Assembly: GCF_003028575.1 (NCBI RefSeq)
Contig: NZ_PYUD01000001.1
Coordinates: 1 to 64,000, forward strand
DNA: 64,000 nucleotides
Direction of reading: 5' to 3'
Source: Halomonas urumqiensis
GTDB taxonomy: Bacteria; Pseudomonadota; Gammaproteobacteria; Pseudomonadales; Halomonadaceae
The notes under the pieces were generated by a model. It searched no databases, was not told where the DNA came from, and was given only the letters and a program-made list of their open reading frames with translations. How positions within the stretch are numbered: the stretch's first letter is position 1; every line of letters starts with the position of its first letter. The position numbers and the translations under genes were made by a program. Positions 49,695 to 57,791 of this stretch are shown here, piece by piece.

Positions 49695-50375
49695 ATGGTT
49701 ACACCCAATCCGTTTTCCGCGATGTTCGGCCGTTCGCCATTCCAGCCGCTGCTGGCCCACATCGTCAAGGCCAATGATTGCGCCGACCAACTGTTGCCGT
49801 TCTTCGAAGCCACCCTGGTGGGTGACTGGGACGAGGCCGGCAGGGTCCGCGAATCCATCACCCGACTGGAGCACGAGGCCGACGAGCTCAAGACCGAACT
49901 GCGGCTCAACCTGCCCAACACCATGTTCCTGCCGGTCTCGCGCACCGACATCCTCGATCTGATCAGCGTACAGGACAAGATCGCCAACAAGGTGCGTGAC
50001 ATCACCGGCATCATGCTGGGGCGCCGCATGCAGGTGCCGGAAGCCCTTGCCCAGAGCATGCGTGACTACATGCGCACGTCTGTTGCTTGTGTGGCGCAGT
50101 CACGCCAGGCGCTCGAGGAGCTCAAGGAGCTGCTCGAGTCCGGGTTCGGTCGCAATGCCGCCGATGTCATGCAGACGCTGATTCGCGAACTGCATGTGCT
50201 CGAACACCAGGCGGACGCCCAGCAGGTCGATATCCGCCGCCGGCTGTTCGAGCTCGAGAGCGAGTTGCCGCCGGTGGACGTGATCTTCCTCTACAAGATC
50301 ATCGACTGGGTCGGCGAAGTGTCGGATCGCGCCGAACGTGTCGGCAGTCGTCTGCAGATCCTCACGGCTCGCTGA
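49695..50375 (+). CDS. TIGR00153/DUF47 (PhoU-like) protein, Pit accessory
   Basis: The 226-residue all-helical protein resembles PhoU/DUF47: ANDCADQLLPFFEATLVGDW, ESITRLEHEADELKTELR, FLPVSRTDILDLISVQDKIA and VEVSDRAERVGSRL-like endings. Such proteins are usually encoded next to Pit transporters and are thought to modulate phosphate uptake. The ATG at 49695 is preferred; a GTG at 49680 is in frame. pit starts 71 bp downstream. Confidence 0.9.
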   Translation: MVTPNPFSAMFGRSPFQPLLAHIVKANDCADQLLPFFEATLVGDWDEAGRVRESITRLEHEADELKTELRLNLPNTMFLPVSRTDILDLISVQDKIANKVRDITGIMLGRRMQVPEALAQSMRDYMRTSVACVAQSRQALEELKELLESGFGRNAADVMQTLIRELHVLEHQADAQQVDIRRRLFELESELPPVDVIFLYKIIDWVGEVSDRAERVGSRLQILTAR

Positions 50376-50446
50376 TTCGTCCCGCTGGCACATGCCCGAT
50401 TCAGGGCCTTGACCATCTTCTGACAGCCACATAGGAAGCAATCCCT

Positions 50447-51712
50447 ATGTCGATCATCGCGCAGCACGGCGAAATCTTCATCATCCTGGCCTGCCTCTTC
50501 GGCTTCTTCATGGCCTGGGGCGTTGGCGCCAACGACGTGGCGAACGCCATGGGCACCTCGGTGGGTTCCCGCGCCATCACCATCAAGCAGGCGATCATGA
50601 TCGCCGTGGTCTTCGAGTTTCTGGGTGCCTGGCTTGCCGGTGGCGAGGTAACATCGACCATTCGCGGTAGTATCATCGACCCGGCCCTGCTCGAGGCCGA
50701 CCCGCAATTCCTGGTCTACGGCATGCTCTCGGCGCTGTTGGCGGCAGCCATCTGGCTGCTGATCGCCTCGGCACGGGGCTGGCCCGTTTCCACCACCCAC
50801 TCCATCGTTGGTGCCATCGTCGGCTTCGGTGCCGTGGGCCTTGGCATGGAGGCGGTGGCCTGGGGCAAGGTCGGGCAAATCGCCTCCAGTTGGCTGGTGT
50901 CGCCCCTGCTGGCCGGTACCATTGCCTTCGTGCTTTTCAAGTCGGTCCAGCACTTGATATTTGAATCGAATGACCCGTTCGCCGCCGCCAGGCGCTACGT
51001 GCCAGTTTATATCTTCCTGGTCGGCTTCATCGTCTCCATGGTCACCCTGACCAAGGGCCTGAAGCATGTCGGGCTCGATCTTGGCTTTGGCCAGAGCCTT
51101 CTGCTGTCGATCCTGATCGGTGCCGTGATCATGGGAATCGGCATCGTCATGGAGCGGCGCGTGGTCTACGAGCGGCGTGCCGATGACCACTTCGGCTACG
51201 GCAATGTCGAGCGCGTGTTCGGCGTGCTGATGATCTTCACCGCCTGCGCCATGGCGTTCGCGCATGGCTCCAATGACGTCGCCAACGCCGTGGGTCCGCT
51301 CGCCGCGGTGATCAGCGTGGTGCGTACCGAAGGCGTCATCGACAGCGCCGCGCTAGTGCCGTGGTGGGTGCTGGTGCTCGGCGGCGGTGGCATCGTGGTG
51401 GGTCTTGTCACTTATGGTCATAAAGTGATCGCCACCGTTGGCACGGGTATCACCGAGCTGACCCCCAGCCGTGGCTTTGCCGCGACGCTGGCCGCGGCCA
51501 CCACCGTGGTGCTGGCCTCCGGCACGGGGTTGCCGATCTCCACCACCCATACCCTGGTGGGCGCCGTACTGGGCGTGGGCCTGGCGCGCGGCATGGCGGC
51601 GCTGAACCTGCGGGTCATCGGCACCATCGTGATGTCCTGGCTGATTACGCTGCCGGCGGGTGCGGGCCTTGCGATCCTGTTCTTCTTCATGTTCAAGGGC
51701 ATGTTCGGCTAA
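50447..51712 (+). CDS. pit: Low-affinity inorganic phosphate transporter, Pit family
   Basis: The 421-residue membrane protein has about ten transmembrane helices and the duplicated Pit signature. GANDVANAMGTSVGS (about 26) is in the first half and HGSNDVANAVGPLAA (about 271) in the second. The repeated STTHSIVGAIVG and STTHTLVGAVLG are also present. It carries metal-phosphate complexes with H+ symport. It is in an operon with the PhoU-like gene. A structured repeat and a terminator follow. Confidence 0.95.
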   Translation: MSIIAQHGEIFIILACLFGFFMAWGVGANDVANAMGTSVGSRAITIKQAIMIAVVFEFLGAWLAGGEVTSTIRGSIIDPALLEADPQFLVYGMLSALLAAAIWLLIASARGWPVSTTHSIVGAIVGFGAVGLGMEAVAWGKVGQIASSWLVSPLLAGTIAFVLFKSVQHLIFESNDPFAAARRYVPVYIFLVGFIVSMVTLTKGLKHVGLDLGFGQSLLLSILIGAVIMGIGIVMERRVVYERRADDHFGYGNVERVFGVLMIFTACAMAFAHGSNDVANAVGPLAAVISVVRTEGVIDSAALVPWWVLVLGGGGIVVGLVTYGHKVIATVGTGITELTPSRGFAATLAAATTVVLASGTGLPISTTHTLVGAVLGVGLARGMAALNLRVIGTIVMSWLITLPAGAGLAILFFFMFKGMFG

Positions 51713-51737
51713 GCGGGAGCTCCGCCAGGGTGAGCGG

Positions 51738-51833
51738 CCCCGGGGGCAGGTCTGAAGGGGGTCTTTTGCCAGGGAAGGCAAAAGTAGCGCCCAGGGAGGG
51801 GTTCACAGCGCCCCCGAAAGGCCTGCCGCCGGG
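51738..51833. repeat. Highly structured intergenic palindrome (REP-like)
   Basis: Outer arms CCCCGGGGGCAGG (51738-51750) and CCTGCCGCCGGG (51822-51833) pair almost fully and enclose two further hairpins. One is CTTTTGCC/GGCAAAAG (51763-51784) and the other is a GCGCCC-based stem (51787-51815). The layout looks like a Halomonas-type intergenic palindromic repeat, but only one copy was seen in this window. Confidence 0.55.
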
Positions 51834-51870
51834 ATAGCCGCGTGTCTACCCCCCCCCAAGCGGCGGTGCC

Positions 51871-51894
51871 ACGGCGGTGGTGCCGCCGTTTTCG
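51871..51894 (+). terminator. Rho-independent terminator downstream of pit
   Basis: ACGGCGG (51871-51877) pairs with CCGCCGT (51883-51889) with a 5-nt loop, followed by TTTTCGTT. It separates pit from argA. Confidence 0.75.
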
Positions 51895-51956
51895 TTGCTC
51901 TGCTATAGTCGGGTTTCCTTGCGTATCTTTCACTCACCTGCTGCCGGAGTGCGGCC

Positions 51957-53270
51957 TTGGATACTCGCTTCCCGTTCGTCGACTGGTTCCGTAATTCGTC
52001 GCCCTACATCAACGCCCACCGCGGGCGAACCTTCGTCATCCTGATCGAGGGCGAGGCGATGGCGCGTGGTCGAGGAGAGCAACTGATTCAAGACCTGGCG
52101 CTGCTGCATACCCTTGGCGTGCGCCTGGTGGTGGTGTTCGGCACTCGTCCCCAGGCACAACAGGTGGTGGAGATAGCCGGGATCACGCCGGAGACCCATC
52201 AGGGGCGCTGGGTGGCGGATGCCATGCTGATGCCGCACATCGAGCGGGTGGCCGCCGAGCAGCGGCTATGGCTCGAGGCGAGGCTATCGCTGGGCTTGCC
52301 CAACACACCGATGCATGGGGTCGAGCTGACCGCCGTTTCCGGCAACCTGGTGATGGCCAAGCCCCTGGGGGTTCGTGACGGGATCGATTTCGACCATAGC
52401 GGCGAGGTGCGCCGTGTTCGCGCCCAGGCGATCAGCGCGCTTCTCGAGCGCGGCTCGCTGGTGATCCTGCCGCCGCTGGGGTTCTCCAGTACCGGTGAAG
52501 TGTTCGACCTGGATGCCTCGGATGTCGCTCAGCACACCGCCATGGCGCTTTCGGCCGACAAGCTGATCCTGCTTGGCGAGGCCAGCGGGCTGTTCGATCA
52601 GAGTGGCCAGTTGCAGCGCCAACTGACCCCGGCAGAGGCCGAGCCGTTGCTTGGCCAGGCAGAGCCCGGCAGCGAGCTGGCCCGCCATCTGGGGGCGGCC
52701 TGTGCGGCGGCCCGGCATGGGGTGGCGCGCACCCACCTGTTGTCTTGGCACGACCATGATGCCCTGTTGGGCGAGCTGTTCACCCGCGACGGCGTGGGCA
52801 CCATGATCACCCAGCACCGCTACGAGCAGTTGCGTGACGCGGAGCTTGCCGATATCGGCGGCCTGCTGGAACTGCTTGATCCACTGGAGCATCGAGGCAT
52901 GCTGGTGCCGCGCTCCCGAGAGCGGCTCGAGCACGAAATCGACGATTACCTGGTGATCGAACGTGACGGCATGATCATCGGTTGTGCGGCGCTGCATACC
53001 TTCGACGATGCCGAGATGGCTGAACTCGCCTGCGTGGCGGTACATGACGGTTATCGAGGTGGGGCTCGCGGTGAATTGTTGCTGGCCGAGATCGAACGCC
53101 GTGCCAGGCGGCTAGGATTGTCGGCACTGTTCGCGCTGACCACCCACACCGCGCACTGGTTCTTCGAGCATGGCTTCCGCTTGGCCGACATCGATACCTT
53201 GCCGATGCTCAAGCGCGATACCTACAACCACGCCCGCAAGTCGAAGATCCTGGTCAAGACGCTGGGCTGA
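51957..53270 (+). CDS. argA: Amino-acid N-acetyltransferase ArgA
   Basis: It catalyses the first step of arginine synthesis, acetylating glutamate. The 437-residue protein has an N-terminal amino-acid-kinase-like domain (about 20-285; RTFVILIEGEAMARGRG, RLVVVFGTRPQAQQV, VILPPLGFSSTGEVFDLDA) that in relatives binds arginine as feedback inhibitor. A C-terminal GNAT domain follows (about 295-437; CVAVHDGYRGGARGELLLAE, FFEHGFRLADI). The start is a TTG with GGAG 7 nt upstream; no ATG is available before the conserved FVDWFRNSSPYI. Confidence 0.94.
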   Translation: MDTRFPFVDWFRNSSPYINAHRGRTFVILIEGEAMARGRGEQLIQDLALLHTLGVRLVVVFGTRPQAQQVVEIAGITPETHQGRWVADAMLMPHIERVAAEQRLWLEARLSLGLPNTPMHGVELTAVSGNLVMAKPLGVRDGIDFDHSGEVRRVRAQAISALLERGSLVILPPLGFSSTGEVFDLDASDVAQHTAMALSADKLILLGEASGLFDQSGQLQRQLTPAEAEPLLGQAEPGSELARHLGAACAAARHGVARTHLLSWHDHDALLGELFTRDGVGTMITQHRYEQLRDAELADIGGLLELLDPLEHRGMLVPRSRERLEHEIDDYLVIERDGMIIGCAALHTFDDAEMAELACVAVHDGYRGGARGELLLAEIERRARRLGLSALFALTTHTAHWFFEHGFRLADIDTLPMLKRDTYNHARKSKILVKTLG

Positions 53271-53327
53271 AGACGGAAGGTTGAGCGCGCGTCAACCCGT
53301 CCAGCGGTTTGTCGTTACGAGAAGGGC

Positions 53328-53442
53328 TGTCACCTCTGGGCGTCAGCCTTTACTCCGGTGTCTCCAGTTGGCAACACTTCATATCATTGTATTTCAACGT
53401 TTTTTTAGCTTACCCCCCGATCCTTGTCGCTGAATGGCAACG
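53328..53442 (+). promoter_or_regulatory. Candidate activator sites of the GlrR type (TGTC-N10-xxCA)
   Basis: Three 18-bp sites fit the GlrR consensus TGTC-N10-GACA with one or two mismatches: 53328-53345 (right half GTCA), 53359-53376 (AACA) and 53425-53442 (AACG). The last two share TGTC plus GGCAAC and are 66 bp apart, close to six helical turns. They lie 110-220 bp upstream of the -24/-12 element, a normal distance for enhancer sites. Confidence 0.45.
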
Positions 53443-53550
53443 AAAACGAACGTTTGATGTTGCCTCGCTCGGGCAACTGACGATGTTCCCTCTGTTTTTC
53501 CGTGTTGCTACCTTTCTAAGTGATTGTTTATTAGAGGATAACAAGGTTTT

Positions 53551-53566
53551 TGGCATGGTGCTGGCA
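53551..53566 (+). promoter_or_regulatory. Sigma-54 promoter candidate
   Basis: TGGCATGGTGCTGGCA has GG and GC separated by exactly 10 bp. It matches the TGGCACG-N4-TTGCA consensus at ten of twelve defined positions. Predicted transcription starts near 53577. Confidence 0.65.
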
Positions 53567-53587
53567 ACACCCTGGGTGAGCAACAAG

Positions 53588-53616
53588 AACGGTTCATTAC
53601 GGCTCGAACCGTTTTT
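53588..53616 (+). terminator. Possible early terminator within the candidate RNA
   Basis: AACGGTTC (53588-53595) pairs with GAACCGTT (53606-53613), and five T's run from 53612 to 53616. It sits only about 12 nt after the predicted sigma-54 start, so it may be an attenuator or a 5' protective hairpin. Confidence 0.45.
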
Positions 53617-54019
53617 GATCGCCAAAGGGGTTTCGGGTCAACACTGCCCTGTGCGCCTGTTTCCCCGGAAGCGATCAGCGTTTGCTCCAAGCGATGTGTG
53701 ACTTAGGTTGCGATGAGACCGGTACCGACAACTGTCAAGGACGTGTACCACGAGGGCAAGGATGCCCTGGCAAGGATGCCTCTCCCCTTTCTAGGGGATC
53801 GAATTGTGCAGCATCGCCTCGGTTCTTGCCGGGCGGTGGTGCCGGAAACGAAGCAGGTCGGCGCGCCGCGCGATGGCGCACCACCCTCATGCGAGGTCAG
53901 GCCCTGGCGACCAACGACCGCGCATGGCTTCGGGGCCTTTGGCCCATGGAAAACTGATCGCTGCACCGGCCAGGCGGTATGGCAGTCTTTTTTCCAGACC
54001 CTTCAGTTCCCTGCGTATT

Positions 54020-54046
54020 GGGCCGGCCATGCCGGCCCCTTTTTTT
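54020..54046 (+). terminator. Strong rho-independent terminator of the candidate RNA
   Basis: GGGCCGGC (54020-54027) pairs with GCCGGCCC (54031-54038) around CAT and is followed by seven T's. A weaker hairpin ending in TCTTTTTT (53961-53993) precedes it. A terminator here, with no protein gene upstream since argA (which ends 750 bp earlier), supports a separate transcript. Confidence 0.85.
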
Positions 54047-54211
54047 GAGCTTTCCCCGGGCACTTCGTATTCACAGCCCAGAGGTGGGGCGAAGGTGGCG
54101 GAACGCGCTTCGGTATAACTCTGGTATCCTGAGTGGTAGTCGATGGTGGTTTCTTCTGATGTCCAGCCTGGCGGTATCCGGCACGGATCTTTCCTGTATA
54201 GAACGTTGATC

Positions 54212-55705
54212 ATGACCACTCGTGTGTCGCGCCGTTGGCGCCCCAGATCGTTGTTGCAGCTTGTCTTGCTGGCCTTCTTGGCGGTGATGTTGCCGCTGGG
54301 TGTGCTGATGTTTCAGGCTGGCCAGGCACTCACGGAGCTCTCCCGGTTGGCCGATGTGAGCGCGCGTCAGGCCGTGGAAGAAACCCGCCGTGCCCGCACC
54401 CTGGGTGCCCTGGCGCTCGAGATGGAGCGCAGCGCACGCCAGTACGCGGTGGTCGAGCAGGAGAGCCTGCTGGCGATCTACGCCGAGCGCCTGGAAGAGT
54501 ATCGGCAGTTGCTGGCCCAGCAACGCCGACTCTTGCCACAGGACCCCGACGTGGCCGCGCTGGAGGATCAGCTGGAGGAGCTCGCCGAGCTGCCCGGTCT
54601 ACCCATGGAGGATTTCCAGGAACGACTTGGGGAGTTTCTGGCCTTCGCCCAGCACACCGAGGCAATGCGCCGGGCTACCAACGAACACATCGATGCACGC
54701 ATCGAGATGATTCGTGCCCGCGCCGGGACGGTGCAGACCCGCCTGTGGTTGCAGACCGCCGCACTGGTATCGGCGAGCCTGGTACTGATGTTGCTGTTCT
54801 CCTGGCTGATCATTCGCCCGGTACGCCAGTTGGAGCGGCGTATTCTGGGCATCGGCAGTGGTGCACGGCCGGAGAAGCGCCACAGCATTCAAGGGCCGGC
54901 CGAGCTGGTTCAGCTCGATGACCGCCTCGATTGGCTGGCCTCGCGGCTCGATGAGTTGGAGGCCCAGAAGCAGCAGTTCCTGCGCCATATGTCCCATGAG
55001 CTCAAGACACCGCTTGCCAGCGTTCGCGAAGGCTCGGCACTGCTGGCCGATGGCGTGGCCGGCGAGGTCACGCAGCGCCAGCGCGAAATCCTCGATTTGA
55101 TTGACGCCAGTGGTGGCGAATTGCAGCGGTTGATCGAACAGCTGCTCGACTACAATCTGCTGCAGCACAACCGACAGATGAGCCCGGAACGCCTGGATGC
55201 CGCCACCGTGGTCAAGGAGGTGCTGTCAAAGCACCGCCTGGCGCTCTCCAACAAGGGCATGCGGGTGACCTGTTTCGATGGTCCGCTTGAGTGGCATGCC
55301 GACCGTGCCGCCACGTCATGCATTCTGGACAACCTCATCTCCAACGCCATCGCCTATGGTGAAGATGGCGGCAGGCTTGAAATTCGCGCGCGGCGCAGCC
55401 ACGAGCGGCTCGAACTCGAGGTGGCCAATAGTGGCGAGCCGATCGCCGAGGAAGATCGCTTGAGACTCTTCGAAGCCTTCTACCAGGGCAAGGCGCGCCG
55501 CAAGGGGCCGCTTAAAGGGTCCGGAATTGGCCTGTCGGTAGCGGCGGATTGCGCGCGTCTGCAACACGGCCGGCTCGCCCTGGTGGATGATCGGCAGCTG
55601 GACGTCTGTTTTCGCCTTACCCTGCCACCGGCCGAAGCGATGGCCGTGGCGAACGATGATAATCCAAGGCTCGCGCATGAGATGGGCCTGCACGCAAGGA
55701 ATTGA
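54212..55705 (+). CDS. glrK: Sensor histidine kinase GlrK (QseE-like)
   Basis: It is the membrane sensor of the GlrK/GlrR envelope-response system. From the ATG at 54212 the protein has 497 residues. Transmembrane helices lie at about 14-34 and 184-205, with a periplasmic helical sensor between. HAMP follows, then a HisKA box with the phosphorylated histidine in HMSHELKTPLASV (about 262). The HATPase has NLISNAIAYG, FEAFYQGKA and GSGIGLSVAADCA. The frame is open 23 codons upstream, but that extension lacks homology. The gene order glrK-qseG-glrR matches enterics. Confidence 0.9.
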   Translation: MTTRVSRRWRPRSLLQLVLLAFLAVMLPLGVLMFQAGQALTELSRLADVSARQAVEETRRARTLGALALEMERSARQYAVVEQESLLAIYAERLEEYRQLLAQQRRLLPQDPDVAALEDQLEELAELPGLPMEDFQERLGEFLAFAQHTEAMRRATNEHIDARIEMIRARAGTVQTRLWLQTAALVSASLVLMLLFSWLIIRPVRQLERRILGIGSGARPEKRHSIQGPAELVQLDDRLDWLASRLDELEAQKQQFLRHMSHELKTPLASVREGSALLADGVAGEVTQRQREILDLIDASGGELQRLIEQLLDYNLLQHNRQMSPERLDAATVVKEVLSKHRLALSNKGMRVTCFDGPLEWHADRAATSCILDNLISNAIAYGEDGGRLEIRARRSHERLELEVANSGEPIAEEDRLRLFEAFYQGKARRKGPLKGSGIGLSVAADCARLQHGRLALVDDRQLDVCFRLTLPPAEAMAVANDDNPRLAHEMGLHARN

Positions 55706-56274
55706 TGATCATGCACCTTCGTCCCCTGCTGGTGTGTCTGGCGGCGGCCTGGCTTGCCGGCTGTGAACTGTTACCCGATTCCGCCATCGACCCGAGGGAG
55801 TCCATGACCCCCGCGAGTCCCTCGACGGTGTGTTACGACGAGATTCCCGATTTCGACAACGAGGCATGCCTGTTCCCCGAGTGGGTGGATTTCGGCTTGG
55901 CGGCACAGCGAGGCGACCGGGACTGGCGAGGTGAAATGCTCGAGCGTCTTGAAGGGGGCGGTGCCGAACGGCGTCTGGCACGTGCCATGGTGCTTTCCTG
56001 GGGCTCCGAGCGCCAGTGGGATCAGGCTGCCGAACTCTACAAGTCCGATATGCACGCCGCACCGGCGGCGTTGCAGCCACTACTGCAGTACTGGCTCAAC
56101 GAGCTCGAAGGCCGGCGAGCGATGGCCGCTCGACTGGCGGAAGCCGGCCAGGAACTGGAGGGCACCCGCCAGGAACGAGATGAACTGGAAACCCTGAACG
56201 ATGAGCTAACCAAGAAGCTCGAGGCGCTGACCGCGATTGAACGCAGTATGAATCTGCGACAGCAGACCGAGTGA
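55705..56274 (+). CDS. qseG: QseG/GlrG-like outer-membrane lipoprotein
   Basis: The 189-residue protein has a signal peptide ending in the lipobox WLAGC (about 18) and a mainly helical mature part with a C-terminal coiled coil (EAGQELEGTRQERDELETLN-like). In enterics QseG touches QseE (GlrK) and is needed for signalling. The start overlaps the glrK stop (TGATG), and an ATG two codons later is an alternative. The assignment rests on position and architecture; sequence similarity is low. Confidence 0.72.
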   Translation: MIMHLRPLLVCLAAAWLAGCELLPDSAIDPRESMTPASPSTVCYDEIPDFDNEACLFPEWVDFGLAAQRGDRDWRGEMLERLEGGGAERRLARAMVLSWGSERQWDQAAELYKSDMHAAPAALQPLLQYWLNELEGRRAMAARLAEAGQELEGTRQERDELETLNDELTKKLEALTAIERSMNLRQQTE

Positions 56275-56288
56275 CGGGAGATGATAAC

Positions 56289-57689
56289 GTGAAGCATGCC
56301 AGCCAATCGTACACGCGGGCTTCGAGTAGCCGAATGTCCAGTGCCCATATTCTGCTGGTTGACGACGATGTCAGTCTGCTCAAATTGCTGGGTATGCGCC
56401 TGGAGAGTCGTGGCTATCGTGTCACCACCGCCGAAAGCGGTCGCCAGGCGCTCAAGGTGCTCGAGAGCGACCGCCCAGACCTGGTGCTGACCGACCTGCG
56501 CATGGACGAGATGGATGGCCTGGAGCTTTTTCGGGAGATCCAGCGCCAGGCGCCGGGGCTTCCGGTGATACTGCTCACCGCCCATGGTTCGATTCCCGAC
56601 GCGGTGAGTGCTACTCGCCAGGGGGTCTACAGCTTTCTCACCAAGCCAGTGGACCGTGACGAGCTGTTCGCCGCCATCGACCAGGCGCTGGCCCAGACCC
56701 CAGGGCCCTCCGCCGAAGGCGATGATGCCTGGCGTTCGGCGATCATCACCCGCAGCCCCGAGATGGAGCGTATCCTCGAGCAGGCGCGCATGGTGGCGGG
56801 GTCGGATGTCAGTGTGCTGGTCACGGGTCCCTCTGGGTCGGGCAAGGAATTGCTCGCCAACGCCATTCACAAGGCCAGCCGCAGGGCCGACAAGCCGTTC
56901 GTGGCGATCAATTGCGGCGCCTTGCCCGAACAACTGCTGGAAAGTGAGTTGTTCGGCCACGCCAAGGGCGCCTTCACCGGTGCGGTGAGCGAGCACAACG
57001 GCCTGTTCAAGGCGGCCGACGGTGGCACGCTGTTCCTCGACGAGATTGGCGACATGCCGTTGACCCTGCAGGTAAAACTGCTGCGGGTGCTGCAAGAGCG
57101 GCAGGTCCGCCCGTTGGGGTCTACCCAGTCGATTCCGATCGACGTGCGCATCATCTCCGCCACGCATCGCGACCTCGATCGCTCCATGCGCGAAGGGGAG
57201 TTCCGCGAGGATCTTTACTACCGCTTGAACGTCGTCAACCTGCGCCTGCCGCCGCTCAAGGAGCGAGCCGAAGACGTACCGCTGCTGGCGAAGTATCTGG
57301 TGGCCCAGGCGGCCGAGCGTCACAAACCCTTCGTCAAGGGATTCTCGCCGGAAGCCCTGAACCTGTTGGCCGCCAGCGCCTGGCCCGGCAATGTGCGCCA
57401 GCTGGTCAATGTGGTGGAGCAGTGCGTGGCGTTGACCAGCTCGGCGATGATTCCCGAGGCATTGGTCTCCCAGGCCCTGGTGGCCGAAGACAACGCCTTG
57501 CCTACCTTCAACGATGCCCGAGCCGGTTTCGAACGCAGTTACCTGATCAAGGTGCTGAAGATCACCGAGGGTAACGTGACCCAGGCGGCACGTATTGCCG
57601 GCCGTAACCGCACCGACTTCTACAAACTGCTTGCCCGCCACGAGCTGGAACCCAGCACCTTCAAGCCGGCCGCCCACCATAGCGGGTAA
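56289..57689 (+). CDS. glrR: Sigma-54-dependent response regulator GlrR (QseF)
   Basis: It activates sigma-54 promoters when phosphorylated by GlrK. The 466-residue protein (GTG start with GGGAG 8 nt upstream) has a receiver domain (ILLVDDDVSLL, phospho-Asp in LVLTDLRMDEMDG at about 66). The AAA+ domain has Walker A GPSGSGKE, the sigma-54 loop GAFTGA and Walker B GGTLFLDEIGD. A Fis-type HTH ends the protein (NVTQAARIAGRNRTDFYKLL). The intact GAFTGA loop supports a functional sigma-54 target, and the element at 53551 is an obvious candidate. Confidence 0.94.
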   Translation: MKHASQSYTRASSSRMSSAHILLVDDDVSLLKLLGMRLESRGYRVTTAESGRQALKVLESDRPDLVLTDLRMDEMDGLELFREIQRQAPGLPVILLTAHGSIPDAVSATRQGVYSFLTKPVDRDELFAAIDQALAQTPGPSAEGDDAWRSAIITRSPEMERILEQARMVAGSDVSVLVTGPSGSGKELLANAIHKASRRADKPFVAINCGALPEQLLESELFGHAKGAFTGAVSEHNGLFKAADGGTLFLDEIGDMPLTLQVKLLRVLQERQVRPLGSTQSIPIDVRIISATHRDLDRSMREGEFREDLYYRLNVVNLRLPPLKERAEDVPLLAKYLVAQAAERHKPFVKGFSPEALNLLAASAWPGNVRQLVNVVEQCVALTSSAMIPEALVSQALVAEDNALPTFNDARAGFERSYLIKVLKITEGNVTQAARIAGRNRTDFYKLLARHELEPSTFKPAAHHSG

Positions 57690-57728
57690 CCCTTTCACCC
57701 CGCGTGACCCGTCTGCACCCCTCAACGT

Positions 57729-57760
57729 CGAGCCCCCTGCCTGGGCAGGGGGCTCGATTG
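57729..57760. terminator. Bidirectional terminator between glrR and the peroxiredoxin gene
   Basis: A 12-bp perfect stem (57729-57740 with 57745-57756) has a CTGG loop. It lies between convergent genes and could act in both directions, although T-runs are short. Confidence 0.75.
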
Positions 57761-57791
57761 GTTCAACGCCTGGCCGGTCGGCCGCGGCGGA

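Larger units (their letters stand above)
53577..54046 (+). ncRNA. Candidate regulatory RNA with CsrA/RsmA-binding motifs upstream of glrK
   Basis: No convincing protein is encoded here. Three CAAGGAYG motifs (53736-53743, 53757-53764, 53771-53778) match the core of the CsrA/RsmA site. The second sits in the loop of a perfect 5-bp hairpin (AGGGC/GCCCT) and the third in a short GGC/GCC hairpin. Four more GGA motifs lie near 53671, 53796, 53844 and 53948. A long-range GGTGGTGC/GCACCACC pair (53835-53842 with 53878-53885) and a GGGCC/GGCCC hairpin (53933-53945) add structure. An early hairpin with T's (53588-53616) could stop transcription or mark a short product; the actual 5' end may be further downstream. 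Confidence 0.55.

Noticed and set aside
53577-54046. RNase P RNA, SRP RNA, 6S RNA or tmRNA
   Set aside because: The invariant cores (for example GAGGAAAGTC of RNase P, or GGAAGGAAGCAGCC of SRP RNA) are absent.
53713-54048. Possible 111-residue protein in the gap before glrK
   Set aside because: No ribosome site, no known domain, and it runs into the terminator hairpin. The structured, motif-rich sequence fits RNA better.
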